Under the pieces are notes generated by a model. That model saw only the letters and a program-made list of their open reading frames with translations. It made no database searches and was not told where the DNA came from. Shown piece by piece: positions 43,637 through 52,686 of a stretch of 63,567 bases of DNA (positions are counted from its first letter, which is position 1; each line of letters opens with the position of its first letter). The translations under genes were made by a program, and so were the position numbers. Source of the DNA: Clostridia bacterium (GTDB lineage: Bacteria; Bacillota; Clostridia; Christensenellales; Christensenellaceae); NCBI GenBank assembly GCA_017531505.1, contig JAFXKX010000010.1, forward strand, positions 1 through 63,567, in the 5' to 3' direction.

Positions 43637-44215
43637 TTACAGTACGATCTCGCCCTGACAGCCGCTTCTGCCGATGAGAGCAGCGTTTGCTTCGTCGGTA
43701 TCTACATGCATAGCCAATGCATAGGAGGGGCTTACGCGTACAACGCAGTCATCAAAAATCACAGGACGGGTAGTGTCTACCTTTACCTTAACGATCTGCT
43801 TATCTTCTACGCCAAGTTTCTCAGCATCTGCAGGAGTCATGTGGATATGACGCTTTGCAACGATCAGACCCTTTTCCAATTTCAGTTCGCCTGCCGGACC
43901 CTTGAGGGTGATAGCAGCGCTGCCATCCAGATCGCCGCTCTCACGAACGGGGCCAATAGCGCCCAAAGTGAAGCAGTCGGTCATAGATACTTCTACCTGG
44001 CTTTCCTTACGCTCCGGTCCAAGAATAACAACATTGGCGATAGAACGCTTGGGGCCTACGATATCAACTCTTTCTTCGCACACAAACTGGCCGGGCTGAG
44101 AAAGATCACGAACATATGTCAGTTCCTTGCCTTCACCGAACAGTACAGCAACGTCCTCTTTGGACAGATGCACGTGGCGGGCAGAAACTTCTACTAAAAA
44201 TGATTTTTCAGACAT
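43637..44215 (-). CDS. pduL: Phosphate propanoyltransferase (PduL-type phosphotransacylase)
   Basis: A 192-residue zinc enzyme that converts acyl-CoA plus phosphate to acyl phosphate. It replaces Pta in some Firmicutes and microcompartments. Conserved blocks are VEVSARHVHLSKEDVAVLFG, LSQPGQFVCEE, RHIHMTPADAEKLGV and VSPSYALAMHVDTDEANA, with metal histidines in the RHVHL, RHIHM and MHVDTDE motifs. No microcompartment shell genes or encapsulation signal are visible here. It is not near ackA (21.3 kb), yet with it would complete acetyl-CoA to acetate. Confidence 0.94.
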   Translation of the reverse strand: MSEKSFLVEVSARHVHLSKEDVAVLFGEGKELTYVRDLSQPGQFVCEERVDIVGPKRSIANVVILGPERKESQVEVSMTDCFTLGAIGPVRESGDLDGSAAITLKGPAGELKLEKGLIVAKRHIHMTPADAEKLGVEDKQIVKVKVDTTRPVIFDDCVVRVSPSYALAMHVDTDEANAALIGRSGCQGEIVL

Positions 44216-44352
44216 ATCATTTTCCTCCTTTGGAATCTATTCCTATTTTACTATACCCGCCGCTGTTTATCAATAAGTAAAGTCCCCCCTGCTTCCAATT
44301 TTGTCGGATATATGGTATAGTAAATCGAATTCATTAAGGAGCACCAATCATT

Positions 44353-44856
44353 ATGCCTATGTTAACCGGCGATGCCTTGCAGCAAGCCATTTGTCAAAAG
44401 CTCGACGCTTTACAACTGGAATACCGTATGATCCGCCATGAGGCCGTTTTTACCATGGAGCAAACCGCTTCTCTGCATATCGACGGCGGTACACGTCCCG
44501 TCAAAAATCTGTTTCTGCGCGACCACAAGCATCGATACTATCTGGTTTCTATGGATGGCGATAAAATGCTCAGTTCCAAGGCACTGCGCAAGCAGATCGG
44601 CGTCAGCAGTATCTCCTTTGCCACCGATGAGCAATTATTTGAGCAGACCGGTCTGCACTCGGGAGCTGTATCACCCCTGTCCTTGATCAACGATGAACAG
44701 GCTGCCATTACTTTTATTTTAGATGCAGAATTGCGGGATGATCCGCTTTTGGCTTTTCACCCGGGCATCAATACCGCCACGGTATTTCTTACACCGGATG
44801 CATTAAATACTTATTTGGAAGACCTGCACATTCAGGTCAGATATTTTACATTGTGA
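44353..44856 (+). CDS. YbaK/ProX-type aminoacyl-tRNA deacylase
   Basis: A 167-residue protein of the YbaK/ProX superfamily, which hydrolyses mischarged tRNAs such as Ala-tRNA-Pro or Cys-tRNA-Pro. LDALQLEYRMIRHEAVFTMEQT and TRPVKNLFLRDHKHRYYLVSMDGDKM (conserved K in VKNLFL) are typical of the ProX group, as is QTGLHSGAVSPLSLINDE with the GxxxP loop. The exact specificity cannot be set from sequence. It precedes an acetyltransferase by ten bases, so they are probably one operon. Confidence 0.88.
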   Translation: MPMLTGDALQQAICQKLDALQLEYRMIRHEAVFTMEQTASLHIDGGTRPVKNLFLRDHKHRYYLVSMDGDKMLSSKALRKQIGVSSISFATDEQLFEQTGLHSGAVSPLSLINDEQAAITFILDAELRDDPLLAFHPGINTATVFLTPDALNTYLEDLHIQVRYFTL

Positions 44857-44866
44857 GGAAGTCTCT

Positions 44867-45328
44867 ATGATCACGATCCAACAAATTACCGATATGCAGC
44901 AAAAGCAATCCTTCCGGGATTTGCTGCTGGACGCAGATCCTTCCTGGGAAATGGTTTCCGGATATCTTAACGGTGATATGTATGTACTCTATCGCGACGG
45001 TATCCCCGCTGCCGAGGCCGTGGTGTATTACCGCGAAGACCTTGGTCTTTATGAGTTGAAAAACATTTCTGTCTGCTCGGATTTCCGCCGCCGCGGACTT
45101 GCCCGCAAACTGATCCTGTATATATTGGATCAATATCGCCCGCTGGCAAAAGGTATGTGTGTCGGCACCGCTACAGTGAGCGATGCACCCATCGCGCTGT
45201 ATGAAAGTTGCGGCTTTACCCGCTGGTTTGTATGGGAGAATTTCTTTACCGAGTTTTACCCCGAACCTCTGATCGAAGACAACGGCGAGCAGTGTATCGA
45301 CATGATCTATTTAAAACAGGAATTTTGA
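44867..45328 (+). CDS. GNAT family N-acetyltransferase
   Basis: A 153-residue acetyltransferase with DFRRRGLARKLILYIL (about 76-91) as the acetyl-CoA loop and APIALYESCGFTRW as the family ending. YELKNISVCSDF is the preceding strand. It is co-transcribed with the deacylase at 44353. The substrate is unknown. It is a fourth GNAT in the window and distinct from the three at the start. Confidence 0.8.
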   Translation: MITIQQITDMQQKQSFRDLLLDADPSWEMVSGYLNGDMYVLYRDGIPAAEAVVYYREDLGLYELKNISVCSDFRRRGLARKLILYILDQYRPLAKGMCVGTATVSDAPIALYESCGFTRWFVWENFFTEFYPEPLIEDNGEQCIDMIYLKQEF

Positions 45329-45336
45329 TCCATCAA

Positions 45337-45364
45337 AAAACCGCAGTATGAAAACTGCGGTTTT
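45337..45364. terminator. Bidirectional terminator
   Basis: An 11-bp stem AAAACCGCAGT/ACTGCGGTTTT with a 6-nt loop, between the convergent acetyltransferase and folA genes. Confidence 0.85.
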
Positions 45365-45370
45365 CTTTAT

Positions 45371-45862
45371 TTATTCGGTTCTCTCATAGAGGCAGAAACG
45401 ATACTGTATACCGTTATCCTCCATCAATTCGCCTTCCTGCGTCATGTGCCAGCCCTGCTGTGCATCCATATCGAGGAAATACGTATCTGCCGGGAATTCT
45501 GCCAGAATTTTTGTCAGATACACTTTCTTGGCATAGGGCAGCAGCATCCGGTATATCTCTCCGCCGCCCATGACAAAGATACTTTCCGTATCTTTTCCTT
45601 CCAGCAGCGTCAACAATTCTTCTACACTGTGTACCACCGTAGCGCCCTCTACCGCATACTCCCCGCGGGACAAAATAATGTTTTCCCGATTTTTGAGCGG
45701 TCCTCCGGGCAGAGACTCGTAGGTCTTTCTCCCCATGACCACGGTTTTGCGCAGCGTTGTTTTGCGGAAATACTTCATATCTCCGGGCAGGCTGGTCAGC
45801 AGGTCTCCCTGATACCCGATCGCCCAATTTTTATCAGCAGCCAAAATCAGATTCATAGACAC
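45371..45862 (-). CDS. folA: Dihydrofolate reductase
   Basis: A 163-residue NADPH-dependent reductase that regenerates tetrahydrofolate after thymidylate synthesis. LILAADKNWAIGYQGDLL holds the Met20-loop region, and YFRKTTLRKTVVMGRKTYESLPGGPL is the cofactor-binding helix. FVMGGGEIYRMLLPYAKKVYLTKI is the C-terminal NADPH loop. The family's active-site acidic residue is Asp in GDLLTSLPGD. It starts three bases after the thyA stop at 45866, so they are one folate/dTMP unit. Confidence 0.93.
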   Translation of the reverse strand: MSMNLILAADKNWAIGYQGDLLTSLPGDMKYFRKTTLRKTVVMGRKTYESLPGGPLKNRENIILSRGEYAVEGATVVHSVEELLTLLEGKDTESIFVMGGGEIYRMLLPYAKKVYLTKILAEFPADTYFLDMDAQQGWHMTQEGELMEDNGIQYRFCLYERTE

Positions 45863-45865
45863 CTC

Positions 45866-46702
45866 TTATTCTGCCACAGGGATCTTTCCGATACCCTTCA
45901 GGCTCTGATAATTTTCCAGCGTTACATTGTCTGTGGTAAATGCATAGAAATCCGTCTCGCCCTCCGGCAGGATCAGTCTGGGCGCATCTTTGCAATCTGC
46001 TTCACGCGCAAACAGTTTTTCTACCAACGGAACATGGCGGTCATAAATATGGGCATCGGCGATCACGTGTACCAATTCTCCTGCCACCAGACCCGCAGCC
46101 TGTGCGATCATGGACATCAGTGCTGCATACTGGCATACATTCCAGCCATTGGCAGTCAGCATATCCTGAGAACGCTGATTCAGGATGCAGTTGAGTACAT
46201 TGCCGCTGACATTGAAGGTCATACTGTACGCACAAGGATACAGCTGCATCGCGTGCAGATCTTCATGGTTATACAGATTGGTCAGGATGCGTCTGCTCTG
46301 CGGATTATTGCGCAGATCATACAGCACCCGGTCTACCTGATCAAACATACCCTCTCTGTACTGATGCTTGACGCCCAACTGATACCCATAGGCCTTGCCG
46401 ATGGTGCCGTTTTCATCTGCCCACTGGTCCCAGATATGGCTGTTGAGGTCTTCTATACGGTTGGATTTTTTCTGCCAGATCCACAGTATCTCATCCAGTG
46501 CTGCTTTAAAGTTGATTTTTCGCACCGTCTGAATGGGGAATTCCTCCCGCAGATCATAACGGTTTACCAATCCAAACAGTTTGATGGTATGGGCAGGCTG
46601 GCCGTCTTCCCATTTTGGGCGGACAGGCAAATCGGTATCCCACACACCTTTTTGTAAAATATCTCTGCAGTTCTGCAAAAAAATACGGTCCGCACGGCTC
46701 AT
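45866..46702 (-). CDS. thyA: Thymidylate synthase, divergent active-site loop
   Basis: A 278-residue enzyme that methylates dUMP to dTMP with methylene-tetrahydrofolate. Folate and dUMP residues are retained: FKAALDEILWIW, IWDQWADENG, LNQRSQDMLTANGWNVCQY (Asp, Asn) and ADAHIYDRH (His, Tyr). The nucleophile loop reads QLYPCAYSM; E. coli ThyA has PCH, so the conserved histidine after the cysteine is alanine here. Cysteine is kept, so the enzyme is probably active. It leads the thyA-folA operon. A hydroxymethylase for another pyrimidine is a less likely alternative. Confidence 0.88.
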   Translation of the reverse strand: MSRADRIFLQNCRDILQKGVWDTDLPVRPKWEDGQPAHTIKLFGLVNRYDLREEFPIQTVRKINFKAALDEILWIWQKKSNRIEDLNSHIWDQWADENGTIGKAYGYQLGVKHQYREGMFDQVDRVLYDLRNNPQSRRILTNLYNHEDLHAMQLYPCAYSMTFNVSGNVLNCILNQRSQDMLTANGWNVCQYAALMSMIAQAAGLVAGELVHVIADAHIYDRHVPLVEKLFAREADCKDAPRLILPEGETDFYAFTTDNVTLENYQSLKGIGKIPVAE

Positions 46703-46844
46703 AGCAAAATCTCCTTTTGTTAAAAAACATTATGATTTATTATATCATATATATCCCGTAAAATATATCCCGTAAAAAAACTTCATTTTCTTATTCTGCA
46801 GAACTGTGGTATAATGAAATCTATCCCAGGACAGGAGATTTCTC

Positions 46845-47804
46845 ATGAACAGAAGACCCGCGCGGCACAATCGGCCGCAATCCCCATATAGATCTGCCCC
46901 CGACCGCAGAGGCGTACGCCAGCCTATCCCCTTGGTACAGCGCAGAAGCTTTGCGTACCGTCACCGTCAACAGCGCCGCCGCAGGATCATCGCGCTCATT
47001 GTCGGTGCAGCTATCCTCGGCCTTCTGCTGGCCATATTGCTATGGCCAAAGGAGGAACAAGATATCCCCGTCGTCAATCCCGAAATTTCTTCTGAGATAA
47101 TTTCTTCAGAAATCACAAGCGAAGTGATCTCTTCCGACCCCATCGACCCCGAATGGGAGCGGGCATATCAGGTAGCGGCGCAGGTAAGGCTGATCAACTT
47201 TGACCACCCCAATTATGACGAACCCACAAAGCTGGTCGCATTGGATACCTTACTCAGCGATACCGTCACCGTCAATTCCGGAGCCAATTACTTGGAGGAA
47301 GAAGCCGCTCTTGCTCTCAAAGAGATGTTTGATGCCGCCGATGCAGCCGGCATCACCACCTATATCGTCAACAGCGCTTATCGCGACCGCGCAACACAGC
47401 AGAGTTTCTGGGACAATCGCCTTGCTCAGAATCCCGAATACGGCGACGATGTATATGCCAATCCCGTAAAAACGGTACCTGCCTACGCCAGCGAACACTG
47501 CACCGGTCTGGCTGTCGATATTTTGTGCGATTCTGTACCGCACGGCACCTCTGACTATCAGGATACCGCCGAAGCAAAATGGCTGGCCGAAAACGCCCAT
47601 AAGTATGGCTTTATCCTGCGTTATCCCGATGGAAAATCTTCTGTGACCGGTGTCATCTACGAAGCATGGCACTATCGCTATGTCGGTAAAGAAGCCGCCG
47701 CAGATATTTACCAAAGCGGGCTCTGTCTGGAAGAATATCTGGCTTCCTTCGGTCTGCCCGAAGCCAATCCTGCGCCTGCATCACAAAAAATAAAAAGCAC
47801 CTGA
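46845..47804 (+). CDS. M15-family D,D-carboxypeptidase (VanY-like), membrane anchored
   Basis: A 319-residue protein with a basic N-terminal tail, one membrane helix (about 47-66, IIALIVGAAILGLLLAILLW), a Ser/Glu-rich linker and a C-terminal peptidase M15B domain. The zinc site is SEHCTGLAVDI (His, Asp) and the C-terminal EAWHYRYVG (His). VNSAYRDRATQQSFW is the family entry motif. It trims the terminal D-Ala of peptidoglycan stem peptides outside the cell. Vancomycin-resistance genes are absent, so wall remodelling rather than resistance is inferred. Confidence 0.9.
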   Translation: MNRRPARHNRPQSPYRSAPDRRGVRQPIPLVQRRSFAYRHRQQRRRRIIALIVGAAILGLLLAILLWPKEEQDIPVVNPEISSEIISSEITSEVISSDPIDPEWERAYQVAAQVRLINFDHPNYDEPTKLVALDTLLSDTVTVNSGANYLEEEAALALKEMFDAADAAGITTYIVNSAYRDRATQQSFWDNRLAQNPEYGDDVYANPVKTVPAYASEHCTGLAVDILCDSVPHGTSDYQDTAEAKWLAENAHKYGFILRYPDGKSSVTGVIYEAWHYRYVGKEAAADIYQSGLCLEEYLASFGLPEANPAPASQKIKST

Positions 47805-47818
47805 AACGGGTGCTTTTT
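47792..47818 (+). terminator. Terminator of the carboxypeptidase gene
   Basis: AAAAAGCACC/GGTGCTTTTT with a 7-nt loop and a T-run. It overlaps the last codons of the gene. Confidence 0.75.
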
Positions 47819-47872
47819 TTATGCCGTTTTATGGTACAATAAATTGAACACATCGGAAAGGATCTTGTCCCC

Positions 47873-49231
47873 ATGACTCAATCCCGCAAAGTAAAGCGTG
47901 CAGATATTGCTTCCCGCCGCATTTCTTCCAAAACTTATACCAAAAAACCTACAGTTTCTGCAGCGAAATCCTCTGTTTCAAAACCTTCTGTTGCCAAACC
48001 TACCCGCAGAAATCCGCAGATACTGCTGTACATAGGCGGCGGATTACTGGTAATGGTTATGATCCTGATGCTGCTTATGCTGATCCCCGGTAAGGAATCT
48101 GCAGATACCGCACCGCACAGCAACCCTATATCCGATCTGGCACAACAGGCAGAGACCGCTCCTGCGCCCGATCCTCTGGTAGAATTGTATCCGGATACCG
48201 AGGCTGACATCGTCGTCGCCGGCGACATTATGTGTCTGGCAGGTCAGTTAAGTGCAGCCAAAGTATCGGGCGGATGGGATTTTACATATGCCTTTGCACG
48301 TATCGCACCTGTATTGCAGGGTGCGGATTTTGCCATCGGTAATCTGGAAGTGCCGTTAGCCGGTAAGGAACATGGCGTGACTGCATACAATCAGCCGGGC
48401 AACCCCATTCTCAATGCACCGATGGAGTTTATCGATGCTGTGCAGGAGGCAGGGTTTGATATGGTCGTTACTGCCAACAACCATGCCTTTGATAAAGGCG
48501 ATTTCGGCCGCGAAAAGACCATTGCGGAGTTGGATGCCCGCGGCATCTATCATAGCGGTACCTATGTATCCGAATATATGCAGCAAAACACACCTATCGT
48601 AGAGATCAACCACATCTCTACCGCCTTCCTCTCTTATGCACAGTTCGTCAACACAGGTACAGAAGCCTATAAGAGCAGCGGACAACTGTATAAAATGAAC
48701 TTGCTGGATCCGGTACAGATCAAGGCGGATATTGCTTCTGCCAGAGACCGCGGCGCGGAATTGGTCATACTGTATGTACACTGGGGTGCCGAGAATACCA
48801 ATACACCCAATGCGTATCAGCTGGAGACGGCACAGCAGCTGGCAGACGCCGGTGCAGATATCATCATCGGCAGCCACTCCCATACTATACAGCCTGCAGA
48901 ATACCTGACCACTGTAGACGGCCGCAAAGTGCTTGTCATCTATTCTATGGGTAATCTGGTCTCCAGTATGCCCCGGGATATCAATCAGGATACACTCCTG
49001 CTCAATTTGCATATTACCCGAACCGACGGTGTCGTCAGTCTTACAGATGCATCCTATATGTGCATCACAGGCGGCTCCAATGACGGCAAATCCTTTGCCG
49101 CACTTCCCTCCCGCCTGACGATCGAACGCGGTCATCAGACCGGTCGTATGCGCGCATCTATAGAGCGTATCAATGCCATTCTGGGCAATACGCTGCGGGA
49201 GGAGGCTTGTTTCCCCTATGCACAATACTGA
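47873..49231 (+). CDS. CapA-family protein (poly-gamma-glutamate-synthesis-like), membrane anchored
   Basis: A 452-residue protein. A basic N-terminal region is followed by one hydrophobic helix (about 50-68) and a metallophosphatase-like CapA domain (about 100-450). Landmarks are VVAGDIMC, NLEVPLAGKEHG, VVTANNHAFDKGDFG, LVILYVHWGAENT and IGSHSHTIQPAEYL, which hold the predicted metal aspartates and histidines. CapA of Bacillus anthracis participates in poly-gamma-glutamate export, but the other cap genes are not here, so the function in this organism is not established. The 3' end overlaps tag by 14 bases. Confidence 0.88.
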   Translation: MTQSRKVKRADIASRRISSKTYTKKPTVSAAKSSVSKPSVAKPTRRNPQILLYIGGGLLVMVMILMLLMLIPGKESADTAPHSNPISDLAQQAETAPAPDPLVELYPDTEADIVVAGDIMCLAGQLSAAKVSGGWDFTYAFARIAPVLQGADFAIGNLEVPLAGKEHGVTAYNQPGNPILNAPMEFIDAVQEAGFDMVVTANNHAFDKGDFGREKTIAELDARGIYHSGTYVSEYMQQNTPIVEINHISTAFLSYAQFVNTGTEAYKSSGQLYKMNLLDPVQIKADIASARDRGAELVILYVHWGAENTNTPNAYQLETAQQLADAGADIIIGSHSHTIQPAEYLTTVDGRKVLVIYSMGNLVSSMPRDINQDTLLLNLHITRTDGVVSLTDASYMCITGGSNDGKSFAALPSRLTIERGHQTGRMRASIERINAILGNTLREEACFPYAQY

Positions 49232-49733
49232 TCGCCCTCGCTGCCGTTGGGTCACCGACGATCTGCTGCTGCAGTATCACGATACCGTCTACGGACGGCG
49301 ACGCAGCACAGATCGTGAACTGTTCGCCAAACTCTGTCTGGAAGGATTTCAGGCCGGACTCTCCTGGCGTACGGTATTGGCCAAGCAGGCTGCCTTATAT
49401 GCGGCTTTTGCCGAATTTGACATAAATGCCTGTGCGGAACTCAGCGACGTATATCTGGAATCTCAGATGCAGAATGCCGCCATCATCCGTAACCGCCGCA
49501 AAATCTACGCCGTGCGTCAAAACGCCCGCGCTATGCTGCAGCATTTCTCCCGTCCCGGCTCTTTTTTAACGCTGACTTACAGCGGTATTACACCGGATGC
49601 CCTCAGCAAACAATTAAAGAAACTGGGCTTTTGTTTTTGCGGCCCGACCATCTGTGAATCTTATCTGATGAGTGTAGGCGCTATCGAAGCCCATGAACCG
49701 CATTGTTACCTTTACGGTACACAGCACGCATAA
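49218..49733 (+). CDS. tag: DNA-3-methyladenine glycosylase I
   Basis: A 171-residue base-excision enzyme removing 3-methyladenine. RCRWVTDDLLLQYHDTVYG carries the zinc cysteine and histidine, LCLEGFQAGLSWRTVL the catalytic glutamate region and AHEPHCYL the second His-x3-Cys zinc pair. Length is close to the E. coli 187. The start ATG is chosen so that GGGAGGAGG lies 12 bases upstream; a longer frame begins inside capA with no site. The gene overlaps capA by 14 bases and ends at a terminator. Confidence 0.92.
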   Translation: MHNTDRPRCRWVTDDLLLQYHDTVYGRRRSTDRELFAKLCLEGFQAGLSWRTVLAKQAALYAAFAEFDINACAELSDVYLESQMQNAAIIRNRRKIYAVRQNARAMLQHFSRPGSFLTLTYSGITPDALSKQLKKLGFCFCGPTICESYLMSVGAIEAHEPHCYLYGTQHA

Positions 49734-49736
49734 ACA

Positions 49737-49772
49737 AAAGACACAACGCAGACCTCTCTGCGCTGTGTTTTA
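49737..49772. terminator. Bidirectional terminator
   Basis: ACACAACGCAGA with TCTGCGCTGTGT, one mismatch and a 4-nt loop, with T-rich flanks. Between convergent tag and the kinase gene. Confidence 0.75.
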
Positions 49773-49777
49773 TTTTC

Positions 49778-50605
49778 TTATATCAGATGCATTACGGTGC
49801 TCTTGACTTTGCCTTCCAATATATCATTCAGATCATATTTTGCATTGGCGATGATCACTTCTGTACCGTTCTCGATCGCCTGCTTTGCATACTGCAATTT
49901 TGCCTTTGCACCGTTGGCCCCCACACGGGATGCCCCTTTGCAGAATGCCATGGCTTCATCGATCTTAAGTTCCAGTTCTTCTACTGTTTTTCCTGCGATC
50001 TCCTCGATCAGCGTGGACGGATCATTGACATCCCGATAGATCCCGTCTGTAGATGTGAGAATGACCAATCTCTTGGCACCCACCAGATTTGCCACAACAG
50101 CAGCGGTCTCATCATTATCCACGCATTCCACCACTTCTTCGGCCTCTTCGCGCAAGGCAGCGATCTCCATGCGCCGGGTCTCCTCATCGCTGATAGGGTC
50201 ATTGTAGTTTACAATCGGGATCGCATTCTGATTGGCCGCTCTGTAAAAGAAGCGGCGCAAATGCTCTGCCTTATCTGCATCATTAAAATGCATATGCTCT
50301 ACCAATACCTGACGAACCGAGTATTTGGGATCTACAAACTGACGGTACAGACCCATCAGGATCGCCTGACCCTGTGCGGCATAATCTGTTTTGATCTCCT
50401 CCAGATCTCCGCGCAGTTCACTGCCGTTACGGTGAATATAATCAATACGGCCAATCTCCGTTGCACCGGAACTGACCAATATATAGCCGGGTCTCAACGT
50501 TTTTGCCAGATTCGCAATACGGTTATAGTCGATATCATCTTTTGCCTTTTGGATCATTGCCATAGACCCGATTTTTACTACCACATCAAAGTTCAGATTT
50601 TTCAT
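49778..50605 (-). CDS. Amino-acid kinase superfamily protein, glutamate 5-kinase-like
   Basis: A 275-residue carbamate-kinase-like fold. DVVVKIGSMAM and YILVSSGATEIG form the phosphate loops, VDNDETAAVVANLVGAKRLVILTSTDGIY is the ProB-type nucleotide/substrate segment, and GASRVGANGAKAKLQYAKQAIENGTEV is the ATP-binding end. It lacks the PUA domain that follows in classical ProB and there is no proA next to it. Glutamate 5-kinase is the best guess; an isopentenyl phosphate or uridylate-type kinase is possible. It appears to be a single-gene unit. Confidence 0.75.
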   Translation of the reverse strand: MKNLNFDVVVKIGSMAMIQKAKDDIDYNRIANLAKTLRPGYILVSSGATEIGRIDYIHRNGSELRGDLEEIKTDYAAQGQAILMGLYRQFVDPKYSVRQVLVEHMHFNDADKAEHLRRFFYRAANQNAIPIVNYNDPISDEETRRMEIAALREEAEEVVECVDNDETAAVVANLVGAKRLVILTSTDGIYRDVNDPSTLIEEIAGKTVEELELKIDEAMAFCKGASRVGANGAKAKLQYAKQAIENGTEVIIANAKYDLNDILEGKVKSTVMHLI

Positions 50606-50682
50606 AATATGGATTCCTTTATTTTCGCTAAAGTTATTTTATTATACTATTGGCTCTTGGCGTATGCAACCCTTCCTGTAAA

Positions 50683-50713
50683 AAAACCCTGCAGTATAAA
50701 ACTGCAGGGTTTT
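50683..50713 (-). terminator. Terminator of the surface-protein gene
   Basis: A 13-bp perfect stem AAAACCCTGCAGT with a 5-nt loop, 18 bases past the surface protein stop. Minus strand U-run follows. Confidence 0.85.
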
Positions 50714-50730
50714 CATACATCGTTGTCTGA

Positions 50731-52548
50731 TCAGAAATTATTTCTGTCTACAAAATCATTGGAACGAATGACTCTCTTGGGAGCAACGGGCTTTTCGCGC
50801 TTTCTCTGGGGCAATTCTTCAGGCATGGTCTGCTCTTCTGCGGGCATCTCGTCTGCCTGGAATTCTTCCTCGGCCTGCTCTTCTTTCTCAACAAGTTCCT
50901 CTGCATAATCAGGCTGCACGATCACCTGAGGCTCTCTCACGCGCTGCGTTGCCTGTCTTGTCGGAGCTGCGCCGCGTGCAACTGTGCTGCGCTGTACGCT
51001 GCGGCGGGATACCGCACGGTTTTCAGTTGCATTTGCCTGTGCCTTTTTCTCGCGAATCATAAGCACCAGCAATACAATGCCGCCGCCGACCAGCAGGATC
51101 AGGATGATGATGATAATCCATACCAATACGCCCAGACCACCGCCCTTTTTGTCGCCGATCTCTACCTCAATGGCATTACCGGAAATTACAAAAGTATAAC
51201 CATCGGGATCTACTGCGATCGCCTTGAAGTAATAGGTCGTATCTTCCTGCAGTTCCGTATTCAGTTCATATTCAAAAGTCTTTTCACCGGGATACAGCAT
51301 GTCAATGGTGCCCAGACCCAGATCACCAATGGTATCTTCGGTCAGTCTGACATCTGTAAAGGTGCTTTCACTCTGGTTATTGATCTTCAGAGTGAACTTG
51401 ATGATATTGTCAGATTCATAACGGGAAACATCTGCACTTACCACCAAAGACAACTTACCGGTATAATCCTGCGCAGGTGCTTCCTGCACAACGATATCTA
51501 CCATATTGGAAGTATAAGAAAATTCTTCGCTGTCGGTATTCTTTGCCTTCAGTACAAAAGAGAACAGACCACTCTCTTCAGGCACTACGGAATAGGTAGC
51601 TTCCATGGTGCCGCCTGCAGGCAGGGATTTGCTGGTCAGAGGGATCACGTCGCCATTGGACGTAGTCAGTTCCAGATCAAACATATCCACATTGCCGCTA
51701 TTGACCATGGACAATGTAAAGGTGATCTCTTCATCCTTTTCGGGGTATGCATTGGATACAGATGCCAGCACCGTCATTTCGATCTCGTCAACGGTAATGG
51801 TCAGCGTTTCCATTTCCTCTTTGTACTGCTTTCCGTCTGCAGTATACGTCAGGATCGGTTCAATAGGGGTAGTCTCTGTAATGGTGGCTGTATACGTGAT
51901 CACCTTGCTGCCGCCTGCATCTACAGAGAACGCCTCACTCAATGCCTTGCCGCCATTCAGTTCGGATGCGGTGATGGTAGTCTTCTCGATCTTGACATTG
52001 CCCTTGTTTTCTACTGCAAAGGTCAGCTTTACCTTGCTGCCGGGCGTAACCTTTTCGGTATCAGCCTTCACTGCGGTGGAAACTTCTACAGAAGCCGCTT
52101 TCTTTGCAACTTTGAAAGAGCTGGATTTGCTTTTGCTGCTGCCATCAAAGGTATAGGACAATACAACTTCAATATCCTTATCCAGTTTGTCGGCAGGTAC
52201 GTTATAGGTATTATCGTAAGTCTTGGATACACCGGACTCCATCGTACCGTAAGTAGCCACATTCTGACCGTCGATGCTCAATGCAGCATTCTCGATCTTG
52301 TCGCCGTTATTGGTAACTACGATTTTGAGCGTCACATCGCCACCGCTGACCATAGAGGTGGGAGAATAACTTTCAATTGCCAAATTCACGCTTTCTACCG
52401 GGGTAGAACCGTCTTCCCCTTCGCCGCCTTCGGTTGCCGGAACAAGCACGCTCGATTCCGCATTGGTTGCAAATGCAATCGTCGGTGCAGATACCAGCAT
52501 ACAAGCCAGCATCATGACGATAAGCATAACAGACAACACTTTTTTCAT
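50731..52548 (-). CDS. Cell-surface protein with CARDB-like repeats and C-terminal membrane anchor
   Basis: A 605-residue secreted protein. Residues 1-28 are a signal peptide (MKKVLSVMLIVMMLACMLVS then TIAFA cleavage region). About 50-460 form several Ig-like CARDB/NEW3-type repeats; recurrent pattern is VTNNGDKIENA, VENKGNVKIEKT, MVNSGNVDMFDL and INNQSESTFTDV, each marking a strand with an asparagine-glycine turn. A transmembrane helix (about 477-501) follows, then a cytoplasmic basic and acidic tail rich in Gln, Glu and Arg. No sortase motif is present. Possible roles are wall attachment or envelope stress sensing. It is monocistronic. Confidence 0.75.
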   Translation of the reverse strand: MKKVLSVMLIVMMLACMLVSAPTIAFATNAESSVLVPATEGGEGEDGSTPVESVNLAIESYSPTSMVSGGDVTLKIVVTNNGDKIENAALSIDGQNVATYGTMESGVSKTYDNTYNVPADKLDKDIEVVLSYTFDGSSKSKSSSFKVAKKAASVEVSTAVKADTEKVTPGSKVKLTFAVENKGNVKIEKTTITASELNGGKALSEAFSVDAGGSKVITYTATITETTPIEPILTYTADGKQYKEEMETLTITVDEIEMTVLASVSNAYPEKDEEITFTLSMVNSGNVDMFDLELTTSNGDVIPLTSKSLPAGGTMEATYSVVPEESGLFSFVLKAKNTDSEEFSYTSNMVDIVVQEAPAQDYTGKLSLVVSADVSRYESDNIIKFTLKINNQSESTFTDVRLTEDTIGDLGLGTIDMLYPGEKTFEYELNTELQEDTTYYFKAIAVDPDGYTFVISGNAIEVEIGDKKGGGLGVLVWIIIIILILLVGGGIVLLVLMIREKKAQANATENRAVSRRSVQRSTVARGAAPTRQATQRVREPQVIVQPDYAEELVEKEEQAEEEFQADEMPAEEQTMPEELPQRKREKPVAPKRVIRSNDFVDRNNF

Positions 52549-52686
52549 CTAAAAAACCTCCAATTCAAGGTAAGATTCCTTGTAAAACAATATTACTGCC
52601 TATATTGTATAAACCGTTAAAAACAAGTCTAAACGAGCAAGCAGAGGCTGTCAAAACCTCTGCCCGCCTTTTAACAAATTTTTAAT

